From Clostridia bacterium (GTDB lineage: Bacteria; Bacillota; Clostridia; Christensenellales; UBA1242), in NCBI GenBank assembly GCA_017501645.1, contig JAFVWN010000027.1:1-57093 (forward strand): a DNA stretch of 57,093 bases, in the 5' to 3' direction. Positions 1-8,097 of the stretch are shown in pieces. A program made the translations under genes and the position numbers. Within the stretch, counting starts at the first letter, position 1, and every line of letters starts with the position of its first letter. The notes beneath the pieces are model-generated. The model was not told where the DNA came from. It ran no database searches and saw only the letters and a program-made list of their open reading frames with translations.

Positions 1-1
1 C

Positions 2-1453
2 TTTGATTATGTTATTGTTTATCAATTAGATAGGTTTGCAAGAAATAGATATGATAGTGCTCACTACAAAAATATTCTCCATAAAAATGGTATTAAGGTT
101 TTATCGGCAAAAGAAAATATTTCAGATGAGCCAAGTGGTTCGCTTATGGAATCTGTTTTGGAAGGTATGGCAGAATATTATTCCAGAGAACTAGCACAAA
201 AAGTTAAAAGAGGTATAAGAGAAAGTTTGATTAAGGGAAATTATATCGGTGGTTATATCTTGTATGGATATAATGTTGAGAATAAAAAGTATGTGATAAA
301 CGAAGAAGAAAGTGCTATTGTAAGACAAGTTTTTGAAAACTATGCTAATGGTATGAAAGCACAAGAGATTGTTGATGATTTAAACAACAAAGGACTTAAA
401 ACAAAATATGGCAGAGTTTGGACTTTAAACATAATTGCTAAAATGCTACGAAATCCAAAATATATTGGCAAGTGTATTATTAACGAAGTTGAATATGATA
501 ATGTGTTTCCACCGATTATTGATGAAAAGGTATTTCAACAATGTAACGATATTATGGACTCACACAAGCACAGACAAAGAAAAGAAATTGATAGCGAAGA
601 TATTTATATTCTAAGTGGCAAACTTTATTGTGGTGAATGTGGTTATCTTATGACTGCTGAAACAGGAACAAGTTCAACTGGGACTATTCATAGATATTAC
701 AAATGTTTTGGCAAAAAGAAACGATCGAACAATTGTGGAAAACATAATGTTAAAAAAGATGATATTGAAAACTTTGTTTTTGAAAAGACAAAAGAATATG
801 TTTTACAGCCACAGGTGATTGATAGTATTGCAACAGTAGTTGTTAATAAATTTAATAGTGAACTTACAACAAATTATGTTCTCATTAAATTGCAAGAAGA
901 GTTAAAAGAAAAAACAAGAGCAATCAACTCTATGCTTGATGCTATTGAAAAAGGAATATATACAAGGTCAACACAAGAAAGATTATTAAAACTTGAACAA
1001 GAACAAGCAGAGCTTGAAGATAAAATTGCCTATGAAGAAAATCATCAAATTAAACCACTTGAGAAATCTCAAATAGTAGATTTTCTAAATGTTTATGCAC
1101 GAAAGAAATTTGATAGTAAGAGAGATAGAAATGATTTCTTTAATAACTTTATATTGCGAGTAAACTTGTTTGACGATGGTATATCCATTGTTTATAACAC
1201 AAGTCTAAATCCTGCAACTGAAATATATAATAGACCTGAAAATAACCCCGATGATGACTCAAATGATAGTGGCACAACAATTTATAAGAAAGATGTAGAA
1301 TTGAGTGAAAATGACATAAAAAAATTGCCGTTTGACTTTTCGTTCAAACGACAATTGTCTGGCGGAAGGTTAGGGATTCGAACCCCAGGTAGCTCTCACT
1401 ACGACGGTTTTCAAGACCGCTGCTTTCGACCGCTCAGCCAACCTTCCATTTGA
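2..1453 (+). CDS. Large serine recombinase (partial, 5' end outside window)
   Basis: The reading frame is open from base 2 and in frame with the ATG at 146, so this is the C-terminal 483 residues of a longer protein. It begins inside the resolvase catalytic domain (QLDRFARN, then the ISDEPSGSLM stretch and the MAEYYSRELAQKVKRG helix). A Recombinase domain follows (GYNVENKKYVINEEE, NPKYIGK), then a zinc ribbon with CGECG near base 630 and a further Cys near 735, then a coiled coil at about 880-1050. Large serine recombinases integrate and excise phages, conjugative elements and SCCmec-like islands. The last ~30 residues are read through the antisense strand of a tRNA-Ser gene, so they are probably not ancestral protein sequence. 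The rest of the element should lie to the left. The family call is firm; the type of element is unknown. Confidence 0.93.
   Translation, partial: FDYVIVYQLDRFARNRYDSAHYKNILHKNGIKVLSAKENISDEPSGSLMESVLEGMAEYYSRELAQKVKRGIRESLIKGNYIGGYILYGYNVENKKYVINEEESAIVRQVFENYANGMKAQEIVDDLNNKGLKTKYGRVWTLNIIAKMLRNPKYIGKCIINEVEYDNVFPPIIDEKVFQQCNDIMDSHKHRQRKEIDSEDIYILSGKLYCGECGYLMTAETGTSSTGTIHRYYKCFGKKKRSNNCGKHNVKKDDIENFVFEKTKEYVLQPQVIDSIATVVVNKFNSELTTNYVLIKLQEELKEKTRAINSMLDAIEKGIYTRSTQERLLKLEQEQAELEDKIAYEENHQIKPLEKSQIVDFLNVYARKKFDSKRDRNDFFNNFILRVNLFDDGISIVYNTSLNPATEIYNRPENNPDDDSNDSGTTIYKKDVELSENDIKKLPFDFSFKRQLSGGRLGIRTPGSSHYDGFQDRCFRPLSQPSI
1360..1447 (-). tRNA. tRNA-Ser (anticodon UGA)
   Basis: The reverse strand folds as a complete class II tRNA. 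The acceptor arm GGAAGGT pairs with ACCTTCC, the D arm contains GGCTGAGCGGTC, and the anticodon stem GCGGT/ACCGT closes the loop CTTGAAA with anticodon TGA. There is a long variable arm and a T arm with GGTTCGAATCC. A discriminator G and an encoded CCA end at base 1360. The gene lies convergent to and inside the 3' end of the recombinase gene, the classic arrangement for an integrase that inserted at a tRNA 3' end. Confidence 0.95.
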
Positions 1454-1544
1454 CTGCGAATCATTAAGTCTTTGATTCGCTTGTATTTAGTTCTTGCTTC
1501 AATTAATCAATTTGGGGGCGACTAATTGAAGACTATATAAGTAT

Positions 1545-1573
1545 AGTATAACCCACAAAAAAAATCAAGATAA
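1545..1573 (-). promoter_or_regulatory. Possible promoter for tRNA-Ser
   Basis: On the minus strand there is TTATCT, a 17-base spacer and TATACT, about 95 bases upstream of the tRNA 5' end. The -10 box is good and the -35 box weak. Between promoter and tRNA lies an inverted repeat (CTTCAATTA / TAATTGAAG, about 1495-1532) of unknown role. Confidence 0.4.
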
Positions 1574-1635
1574 TTTTATAAATTTTTTAAAAATTTTTAT
1601 TTTATATACTTTTATAGTCCTCTATTCCCCTTTTA

Positions 1636-2664
1636 TTACAATAAACTGATTATAATTCCAATCACCGCACCAATGCCCGCTAAAATTCCAAGAACAAGAC
1701 CGCCTATCTTCAAAACAGATTTTGGAGCTTTTCCTGTTGCTTTACCTGTTTGACCGTTAATATAACAGTGATATTCTTTTCCTTTATATGTATAGTGATT
1801 TGCCCAAACAGGAATGTGTGCATAATTAAACGAAACATCTCGAAATCTAGTTGAATATGAAACCTCATCAATATTATCATATTCTTTTTGAAGATTATTC
1901 TTAGTTTTTCTTTTGTTTTCTTTTGCTATGTCATTTGTCATATTTGCGTAAATCTCGTGAATGTCAATATCTGTATCAATTCCTGCAAAACCAAGCAAAT
2001 AGTCTGTTGAATATGGTTTCGCTTTATTAAAATCATACTCGCCCATACCCTCTAAAAAATCATCAGTGATTCTTGTACTTCCACTAACAAGAACATTTGC
2101 GTGCCTTGTTTCTTTAGTTTTATCTAAGTCTATTTCTCTTATATCTTGATTGCCATTACTGTCTGTTTTAATCTTAATCGCAGTACCGCTATATCTAAAA
2201 ATAGATGTAAAATTAAAATTCCAAACAGGTGTATATAATCCTGATATCTTTTCAAGTTTCGCCATCTGTTTTAAATCGCTTGGAGCAAACTTTCTAGACC
2301 CCACCCAGTTTCTAAAAATCTCACCAGCTCTTCTTCTTGAAACAGAAAAAGGTATTATTCCATCTGGCACAATTGTCATACTTTTTTCTTTATTTAATGT
2401 TGTGTTTCCACAAGAAGAACATCTTTTTACTTCCCCATCTGTTCCAACAACGCTTTTAGCACCACAAGTTCTACAAGTATATTTCACTGTTTCATTTTGA
2501 TTTTCAGCAGGAGAATAAGACGAAGTATATGCTCTTCTTACAAAAGAACTGTTTCCCTCTTTCACTTGAAATGTACTTCCACACCTATCACAAACAAGCA
2601 TAGCTGTTTCTGGGTTAAAAAGTAATTCTCCTCCACAATTTGCACATCTTGAATAATTTGCCAT
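1636..2664 (-). CDS. Zinc-ribbon membrane protein (TFIIB-type zinc ribbons)
   Basis: 342 residues from the ATG at 2664, chosen because AGGTG stands five bases upstream; a GTG three codons earlier lies within or after that SD. The N terminus has two Cys4 zinc ribbons: CANCG...CDRCG (about residues 6-30) and CRTCG...CSSCG (about 64-86). A long soluble middle part of unknown fold follows, then one hydrophobic helix at the very C terminus (IGGLVLGILAGIGAVIG), predicting a tail-anchored topology. Proteins of this build are common in Clostridia and annotated only by the ribbon; no function is assigned. It is transcribed divergently from lysC. Confidence 0.8.
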   Translation of the reverse strand: MANYSRCANCGGELLFNPETAMLVCDRCGSTFQVKEGNSSFVRRAYTSSYSPAENQNETVKYTCRTCGAKSVVGTDGEVKRCSSCGNTTLNKEKSMTIVPDGIIPFSVSRRRAGEIFRNWVGSRKFAPSDLKQMAKLEKISGLYTPVWNFNFTSIFRYSGTAIKIKTDSNGNQDIREIDLDKTKETRHANVLVSGSTRITDDFLEGMGEYDFNKAKPYSTDYLLGFAGIDTDIDIHEIYANMTNDIAKENKRKTKNNLQKEYDNIDEVSYSTRFRDVSFNYAHIPVWANHYTYKGKEYHCYINGQTGKATGKAPKSVLKIGGLVLGILAGIGAVIGIIISLL

Positions 2665-2794
2665 AAACCACACCTAATCCTTATACAAATATATTAACAT
2701 TTTGCCCCATCAAAATCAACCATTTTCTAAACAATATATTGTTGCACTTATATTTTCCGTTTTGAATATACTACAATAATTGGAGGTCAAAAAG

Positions 2795-3973
2795 TTGCGT
2801 TTTGTTTTAAAATTTGGCGGAAGCAGTCTATCTTCAGCCACAAAAATAAAAAATATTGCTTCATATATCAAAAACATTAAAGGCAGAAAAGATGTTGAAC
2901 TTGTCATTGTTGTAAGCGCAATGGGGAAAACAACTAATAAGCTTATAAAACTTGCAGGCGAACTTTCTCCCAATCCATATTCGACAAACTATTCAAGTTT
3001 AATATCTTGTGGCGAAAACATTTCAGCCTCTGCCCTTGCCCTTGCCCTTGAAGAAGAAAATATTCCATCAATAAGTTTAACTGCAAAAGACATAAAAATA
3101 TATGCAAAAGGTAAAGCAACAAATGCTTTAATCACCCACATAGATACACACAAAATAGAACACCACTTATCCTGCGGTAAAGTTGTAATCATTACAGGTT
3201 TTCAAGGAATAAATGAAAACGAAGAACTCCTAACTTTAGGAAGAGGCGGATCAGACACAACAGCAACCGCCCTTGGCTCTGTTTTAAATGCTACAGTCAA
3301 AATTTTTACAGATGTTAGAGGCTATTATACTTTCGACCCAAACACACATAGCAACGCAAAACAAATAAAATCACTTCCTATAACTTCTGCCCTAATACTA
3401 AGCAGTTTTGGAGCAAAAGTTCTTGACCATAGAAGCCTTGAAATTGTCAATAAATACAAAACAGACATCTCTGTTTGTAAAAGTTTAACTAATCAAGGAA
3501 CAATAATTAATTATTCCAACCTTGAAAGTTTCCATACAGACGGTATTTCATTAAAACAAAACATTTCATTTGTAAAATATACCTATAAAAAAGATGATTT
3601 TTTACAACATATAAAAGAAAATTGCAGTTTTAAAACATATTTTTGTTCTTACGAAACAACAAATCAATCAACAACCTGTTGTTTTTTAAGCGATATTACA
3701 CCAAAAGAATTATCTGCGTTAATTGTAAAAAAATCACACAAATTTGAATGTTTTTATTGCGATTGTGCAGTAATTGCAGGAAGCGGTTTAACTTTTTATC
3801 CTGAAGTAATAAAAAAAGTGCAAAACATTTTAAAAATTAATCACATTAAATACTTTTTTATTAATTTATCCCCAACAGACATAAAAATATGCACAAAACA
3901 AAAACAAGGAAGCAGGCTTGTTCAACTCCTTATGAAAGAATTTAATCTAGAAGAAAAGGAGGAACAAAAATAA
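2795..3973 (+). CDS. lysC: Aspartate kinase
   Basis: Phosphorylates L-aspartate, the first step toward lysine, diaminopimelate, threonine and methionine. The kinase motif KFGGSS is at residues 6-11. Further family segments are GRGGSDTTA (about 151) and a TDVRGYYTFDP-type stretch (about 175), with a shortened C-terminal region where ACT domains normally sit. I chose the TTG at 2795 because GGAGG (2782-2786) lies eight bases before it; an in-frame TTG at 2780 would overlap that SD. This gives 392 residues, slightly short for the family, and the ACT region is poorly conserved, so feedback control may differ. The stop overlaps the dapA start by one base (TAATG), so the two genes form an operon feeding peptidoglycan and lysine synthesis. 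Confidence 0.93.
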   Translation: MRFVLKFGGSSLSSATKIKNIASYIKNIKGRKDVELVIVVSAMGKTTNKLIKLAGELSPNPYSTNYSSLISCGENISASALALALEEENIPSISLTAKDIKIYAKGKATNALITHIDTHKIEHHLSCGKVVIITGFQGINENEELLTLGRGGSDTTATALGSVLNATVKIFTDVRGYYTFDPNTHSNAKQIKSLPITSALILSSFGAKVLDHRSLEIVNKYKTDISVCKSLTNQGTIINYSNLESFHTDGISLKQNISFVKYTYKKDDFLQHIKENCSFKTYFCSYETTNQSTTCCFLSDITPKELSALIVKKSHKFECFYCDCAVIAGSGLTFYPEVIKKVQNILKINHIKYFFINLSPTDIKICTKQKQGSRLVQLLMKEFNLEEKEEQK

Positions 3974-4860
3974 TGCCAAGCGGAAACTTTACAGCTCTTG
4001 TTACACCATTTTTAAAAAACAAAAACATTGATTATGCCAAACTTAAAGAATTGACCATTCGCCAAATAAAAATGGGAACAACCGGAATTGTTGCCCTTGG
4101 AAGCACCGCAGAAGCTTCTACACTTAACGAATATGAAAAGCATAAAATTATGGAAACAATTGTTTCCTCTTCCAATAAAAAAGCAATCATTATTGCTGGA
4201 ATAAATGCTTTTTCATTAGATAATGCCCTTTCCCAAAGTCTCCAACGATTTATTGATGGTGCTGACGCACTTCTTATCCCCCCACCCCCTTATATAAAGC
4301 CCTCTAAAAAAGGGCTATTGGATTTCTATCAAACACTTGCAGACCAATCATATATCCCTATTATTTTATATAATATACCATCAAGAACAGGAATAAATAT
4401 ACCCACAGATTTGATACAAACACTTTCTTTGCATCCTAATATAGTTGGAATAAAAGAAGCAAGTGGTGATATTAATTATGCCTTATCCATTTCTAAGTAT
4501 GTAAACAATTCTTTTTCTTTACTTTCTGGTAATGACAACCTACTTCTCCCTCTGCTTTCACTTGGTGCATCTGGCATAATTTCTGTTATAGGTAACATAT
4601 CTCCAACTATTTGCGAACAAACTATAAAAAACTTTCAATCTAGCAATCCTTCTAAAGCAAAAGATTATTACCACAGCCACCTAAATCTCATAGACGCCCT
4701 TTCTTTTGAGAGCAACCCTATTTGTATCAAATATATAATGTCTAAGCTTAATCTTATAAAACCATACTATAGAAAACCTCTTTGTGAACCAGACAAAACC
4801 ACAAAAAAGAAAATCAATGCAGTATTAAAAAATTGTAATTTTTTTGAAGAAATTCAATAA
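3973..4860 (+). CDS. dapA: 4-hydroxy-tetrahydrodipicolinate synthase
   Basis: Condenses aspartate semialdehyde with pyruvate, the committed step of the diaminopimelate/lysine pathway. The 295 residues match the family length. The Schiff-base lysine is K161 in GIKEASGD, and the conserved tyrosine is Y133 in ILYNIPSRTG, both at the canonical positions. The N-terminal GSTAEASTL segment binds the pyruvate carboxylate (usually GTTGE; here the second Thr position is Ser). An AGGAGG SD lies inside the end of lysC and the start overlaps the lysC stop by one base, so translation is probably coupled. Confidence 0.96.
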   Translation: MPSGNFTALVTPFLKNKNIDYAKLKELTIRQIKMGTTGIVALGSTAEASTLNEYEKHKIMETIVSSSNKKAIIIAGINAFSLDNALSQSLQRFIDGADALLIPPPPYIKPSKKGLLDFYQTLADQSYIPIILYNIPSRTGINIPTDLIQTLSLHPNIVGIKEASGDINYALSISKYVNNSFSLLSGNDNLLLPLLSLGASGIISVIGNISPTICEQTIKNFQSSNPSKAKDYYHSHLNLIDALSFESNPICIKYIMSKLNLIKPYYRKPLCEPDKTTKKKINAVLKNCNFFEEIQ

Positions 4861-4866
4861 TTTTGT

Positions 4867-4896
4867 TTGACGAAACATATATAATATTGTTAAAAT
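4867..4896 (+). promoter_or_regulatory. Promoter for the 4929 membrane protein gene
   Basis: TTGACG, 18-base spacer, TAAAAT, just after dapA. It is followed by AAAAAGGAG before the ATG at 4929. The same TTGAC(A/G)-18-TAAAAT form recurs before rpmH. Confidence 0.65.
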
Positions 4897-4928
4897 TAAT
4901 TCAATAATTATAAAAAAGGAGAATCATT

Positions 4929-5549
4929 ATGGCAAAAAAGAAAGCAAACCTTGGATTTATAACAAAAATCATTGTCTTAGCATTATGTGCTGTTACAGCT
5001 ATTTCATTCTTTTTACCAGCATTTGGTCCAAAAGAAGAAGCAGGCGTTAAGTATTCAAACTGTCAAATTTGTTTCTTAAGCGAAGAAAGAGCTATTGAAA
5101 AAGCACAAGAGTATGCTGAAGACGCAACTTCTGCAACACTTAAGGGAAATACTGAAGAGGGAGAAAAGCTTATGAACAAAGCTCTCTCTTATGAACTCAT
5201 TGCCGGCATTAAGGGTGAAGACTTTAGCGGAAGAGTTTCTGCAATCTCTGGAGCTTGGTTCCATTTTGCAGCAATGCTCATTTCTATTGTTTCTATGGTT
5301 TTAATTATTTTATCACTTTTAGGAAAAGAATTGGCTAAGTATTCTATCATCTTTACAAACCTTTGCTTTATCCTTATGATTGTTGCTCTTTGCTGTGGAA
5401 TTTCATTCCTTGGAACAGAAATCGGTTCAACTACACTTGGAGAAAGCTTTGCATTCAAGTTTGGAGGCGTTATCCTTGGATTAATATCTTCTTTCCTTGC
5501 TGGTGTCGCAATTGTTGTTCCTTGCTTTACAAAGAAAAAATCTAAATAA
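4929..5549 (+). CDS. Four-helix membrane protein, unknown function
   Basis: 206 residues with an AAGGAG SD. There is one N-terminal hydrophobic helix (about 11-30), a charged loop of ~75 residues (about 35-110, two Cys in SNCQIC), and three more helices (about 110-132, 138-162, 172-198), ending KKKSK. Four membrane spans with a large extracytoplasmic or cytoplasmic loop are predicted. I do not recognise a family. It is monocistronic between its own promoter and terminator. Confidence 0.7.
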   Translation: MAKKKANLGFITKIIVLALCAVTAISFFLPAFGPKEEAGVKYSNCQICFLSEERAIEKAQEYAEDATSATLKGNTEEGEKLMNKALSYELIAGIKGEDFSGRVSAISGAWFHFAAMLISIVSMVLIILSLLGKELAKYSIIFTNLCFILMIVALCCGISFLGTEIGSTTLGESFAFKFGGVILGLISSFLAGVAIVVPCFTKKKSK

Positions 5550-5563
5550 CCTTAAAAAATATT

Positions 5564-5592
5564 AGAACAGACTCTTGTCTGTTCTTTTTTTT
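5564..5592 (+). terminator. Rho-independent terminator
   Basis: AGAACAGAC, loop TCTT, GTCTGTTCT, followed by a run of Ts. It ends the membrane protein transcript. Confidence 0.9.
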
Positions 5593-5634
5593 GTTCAAAG
5601 ATCCAAACATTTTTAAAAAATTTTTTATATATGT

Positions 5635-5663
5635 TTGTGTTTGTCGAATAATGTATGTATAAT
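5635..5663 (+). promoter_or_regulatory. Promoter for degV-family gene
   Basis: TTGTGT, 17-base spacer, TATAAT, about 33 bases before the ATG at 5697. An AAGAGGA SD follows. Confidence 0.6.
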
Positions 5664-5696
5664 TAAAGACATAAAATCTAAACACAAGAGGATATT

Positions 5697-6566
5697 ATGA
5701 GTAAAGTTGCTATTGTTACTGACAGTAATTCGGGTATAACCCAAAATGAAGCTAAGGACAATCTTTTTGTTCTTCCTATGCCATTCATTATTGATGGGCA
5801 AGATTTTTATGAGGACATAAACCTAACCCAAAAAGAATTTTATGAAAAATTAAAAAGTGATGTTAGAATTTCTACTTCTCAACCATCATTCGGTGAAGTT
5901 ACCGCTCTTTGGGACAAAGTTTTAAAAGATTATGACGAAATTGTTTATATCCCAATGTCTAGTGGTCTTAGTGAGTCATGTAATTCTAGCAAAAGATATG
6001 TTGAAGAAGGTTACAACGGAAAAGTTTTTGTCGTTGACAACCAAAGAATTTCTATAACAATGAAAGCAAGCGTATATGAAGCATTAGACCTTGCAAACCA
6101 AGGAAAAAGCGCAGAAGAAATCAAAAACTATCTTGAAGAAACAAAAATGCAGTCTAGTATTTACATTATGGTTCCGTCCCTAAAATACCTCAAAAAGGGA
6201 GGAAGAGTTACTCCAACAGCTGCCGCACTTGCTTCACTTTTAAGCATTAAACCAATCCTACAAATCCAAGGAGACAAACTAGACTCTTATGCAAAAGTTA
6301 TGAACTTAACTCAAGCAAAATCAAAAATGATAGGAGCAATAAAAAAGGATCTTGAAGAAAGATTTGCAGACCTTAAATCACAAGGAAAAATGTCTCTTTG
6401 TATTGCGCACACAGACAACGAAGAGTTGGCCAACAAGTTTAAAGAAGATGTTAAAGCTCAATTTCCTGACATAGAATTTACTTGTTGCGACCCATTATCT
6501 CTAAGCGTTGCTTGCCATATTGGTCCAGGCGCTTTAGCTATTGCTGTTACTAGATATAAAGCATAA
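5697..6566 (+). CDS. DegV family fatty-acid-binding protein
   Basis: 289 residues, full family length. DegV/FakB proteins hold a fatty acid between two domains and present it to the kinase FakA. Visible family features are the N-terminal VAIVTDSNSGI, ISTSQPS (about 60-66), SSGLSES (about 88-94), VDNQRIS (about 109), YLKKGGRV (about 161-168) and a C-terminal HIGPGALAI. SD AGAGG precedes the ATG. A second, divergent DegV gene lies at 23085; two or more FakB paralogues with different acyl preferences are usual in Firmicutes. No fakA is in the window. Confidence 0.92.
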   Translation: MSKVAIVTDSNSGITQNEAKDNLFVLPMPFIIDGQDFYEDINLTQKEFYEKLKSDVRISTSQPSFGEVTALWDKVLKDYDEIVYIPMSSGLSESCNSSKRYVEEGYNGKVFVVDNQRISITMKASVYEALDLANQGKSAEEIKNYLEETKMQSSIYIMVPSLKYLKKGGRVTPTAAALASLLSIKPILQIQGDKLDSYAKVMNLTQAKSKMIGAIKKDLEERFADLKSQGKMSLCIAHTDNEELANKFKEDVKAQFPDIEFTCCDPLSLSVACHIGPGALAIAVTRYKA

Positions 6567-6572
6567 AATTAA

Positions 6573-6597
6573 AACTCAGCAAATGCTGAGTTTTTTT
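6573..6597 (+). terminator. Rho-independent terminator
   Basis: AACTCAGC, loop AAAT, GCTGAGTT, then Ts. It lies between two convergent genes; the T-run favours the plus strand. Confidence 0.88.
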
Positions 6598-6906
6598 CTA
6601 CCAAAAGTAAAAACCATACTTTTCTAAATCAACTTTTTTATTAACAACTTCAACACCCTCCAGCAGAAGAAGTTGTTTTTGTTCTGCTATATTACAAAAC
6701 TGTTTATTTGAAAGTTTGCCTCTTCTATCTACCACCCTATGAATTGGAACATTTTCTTTTTCTTCTTTTGCAACTATCTTTTTTACAAGCCCTGCACATA
6801 GAGGTTTGCTTAAAACCTTAGCAATCTCTCCATATGTTGTAACCCTACCAAAAGGTACCAACCTAACACATTCACAAACTCGTTCATAAAACTCATTTTT
6901 GTTCAT
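6598..6906 (-). CDS. MGMT-like DNA-binding domain protein lacking the catalytic cysteine
   Basis: 102 residues from the ATG at 6906 (a TTG one codon earlier is less likely; GAGG is 9-10 bases upstream). The fold-defining FGRVTTYGEIAKVL segment (residues 19-32) is that of the O6-alkylguanine-DNA alkyltransferase C-terminal domain. The active-site PCHRV motif reads P54-I55-H56-R57-V58, so the alkyl-accepting Cys is absent. The usual arginine-finger segment (RAVGGA) is also replaced (CAGLVKK). In alkyltransferase-like proteins the Cys is typically Trp or Ala and the protein flags lesions for excision repair; Ile is unusual. It overlaps the preceding minus-strand gene by 14 bases. Direct repair is unlikely; lesion recognition is inference. 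Confidence 0.8.
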   Translation of the reverse strand: MNKNEFYERVCECVRLVPFGRVTTYGEIAKVLSKPLCAGLVKKIVAKEEKENVPIHRVVDRRGKLSNKQFCNIAEQKQLLLLEGVEVVNKKVDLEKYGFYFW

Positions 6907-7105
6907 CAATAAAATCCTCTATATTTTCAATTAACTCAAAATATTCTTGCCATCTATAAACCCTAATCGGCATAGGCTTATGAGTTTTAAAATATAAAAC
7001 CATCGCTGGTTTTATTTTATTGTAACTCTCCATAAAAACAACTTTTTCGAGATTTCCCTCTCTTATTAATTTTTTAACTTTTGAATGGTAGTTAAAATAT
7101 GCCAT
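6893..7105 (-). CDS. Small protein of unknown function
   Basis: About 70 residues if started at the ATG at 7105 (MAYFNYHSKV). An ATG at 7123 and a TTG at 7141 are alternatives, and none has a clear SD. It is Lys/Tyr-rich with a PMPIRVYRWQEYFELI segment and an acidic C terminus. I do not recognise it. It overlaps the MGMT-like gene by 14 bases, so the two are probably co-translated, and it starts right after the recR terminator. Confidence 0.6.
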   Translation of the reverse strand: MAYFNYHSKVKKLIREGNLEKVVFMESYNKIKPAMVLYFKTHKPMPIRVYRWQEYFELIENIEDFIDEQK

Positions 7106-7138
7106 ATAAATATTTTTAAACATAAAAAAATTTTTAAA

Positions 7139-7166
7139 CAAAAAAAAGGATAAAATTATCCTTTTT
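7139..7166 (-). terminator. Terminator after recR
   Basis: An AT-rich hairpin, AAAAAGGATAA facing TTATCCTTTTT, with a T-run on the minus strand, four bases past the recR stop. Readthrough into the small downstream genes is possible. Confidence 0.65.
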
Positions 7167-7169
7167 ATT

Positions 7170-7766
7170 TTATAGTTGAATTCTATCTCTTAACGCACGA
7201 GTCAGTGTTACTTCATCAGCAAACTCAAGCTGAGTTCCTGCTGCTAACCCTTGGGCAATACGAGTAACTTTTACTCCATAAGGTTTTACTAAACTTGCAA
7301 TATACATAGCTGTTGCCTCACCCTCAACATCAGGAGAAGTTGCAAGTATAACCTCTTTAGTTTGCCCCTTCGACACCCTTGCAATAAGTTCTGCAATTTT
7401 TATATCTTTTGGAGCAACATTGGCAAGCGGATTAATTGTTCCGTGCAACACATGATACGAACCATTATAAGTGTGTGCTTTTTCAATAGCCATAACATCT
7501 TTAGGTTCTTTCACCACACAAATAGTCTGTTCTCCTCTTTGTTTACAAATAGGACAAACCTCTGCATCCGCAAAATTTCCACAATTAGAGCAAAACTTAA
7601 CCTTTTCTTTAGCTTCAAGAATTGCTTCTGCAAAACCTTGAGCTTGAGCAAGAGAACCTGTAACAATGTAATAGGCATATCTTCCGGCCGTTTTCTTACC
7701 AACCCCCGGAAGTTTACTAAACTCGTTAGTTAAACGGTCAAGACTATCAATTTTAGTCGTGTCCAT
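7170..7766 (-). CDS. recR: Recombination mediator RecR
   Basis: 198 residues, the normal length. Works with RecO (and RecF) to load RecA on gapped DNA. The N-terminal helix-hairpin-helix reads LPGVGKKTAGRYA, the Cys4 zinc finger is CSNCGNF...CPIC (about 58-73), and the Toprim domain follows (VVKEPKDVMAIE). The C-terminal GLAAGTQLEFADEVTL is highly typical. It is last in the mrnC-to-recR operon, two bases after ybaB. Confidence 0.97.
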   Translation of the reverse strand: MDTTKIDSLDRLTNEFSKLPGVGKKTAGRYAYYIVTGSLAQAQGFAEAILEAKEKVKFCSNCGNFADAEVCPICKQRGEQTICVVKEPKDVMAIEKAHTYNGSYHVLHGTINPLANVAPKDIKIAELIARVSKGQTKEVILATSPDVEGEATAMYIASLVKPYGVKVTRIAQGLAAGTQLEFADEVTLTRALRDRIQL

Positions 7767-7768
7767 TA

Positions 7769-8095
7769 TTACATCATTCCTCCAAATCTACCCATTTTTT
7801 CAGCTCTTAAATCGTCTGCTTTAGCTTGAGCATCATTGATTGCCGCCATAACCATATCTTCGAGCATTTCAACATCATCAGGGTCAACGATTGATGGGTC
7901 AATAGTTAAACTTACAAGTTCTTTATTTCCTCTCATAACAACCTTAACTAAATTACCACTTGCAGAACCTTCAACCTCTGCCTCATCAACTTCTGCTTGA
8001 GCCCTTAAAGCTTCCTCTTGCATCTTTTGTGCTTGACGCATAAGGGCTTGCATATTATTAGCTCCTCCGCCACCAAAACCACCAAATTTTCCCAT
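7769..8095 (-). CDS. YbaB/EbfC nucleoid-associated protein
   Basis: 108 residues. The glycine-rich N terminus is GKFGGFGGGG, followed by the QALMRQAQKMQEEALRAQ helix, the core GNLVKVVMRGNKELVSLTID strands, and a C-terminal helix. EbfC homodimers bind DNA with little sequence preference. The gene sits in the conserved dnaX-ybaB-recR order. Its SD (GGAGG) lies inside the last codons of the upstream gene, indicating coupling. Confidence 0.95.
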   Translation of the reverse strand: MGKFGGFGGGGANNMQALMRQAQKMQEEALRAQAEVDEAEVEGSASGNLVKVVMRGNKELVSLTIDPSIVDPDDVEMLEDMVMAAINDAQAKADDLRAEKMGRFGGMM

Positions 8096-8097
8096 TT

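Noticed and set aside
1361..1453. C-terminal tail of the recombinase as a genuine domain
   Set aside because: It is the antisense translation of a tRNA-Ser, not a protein family.
2665..2794. Lysine riboswitch upstream of lysC
   Set aside because: The gap is only 130 bases and shows no paired-helix pattern; too short for the L-box.
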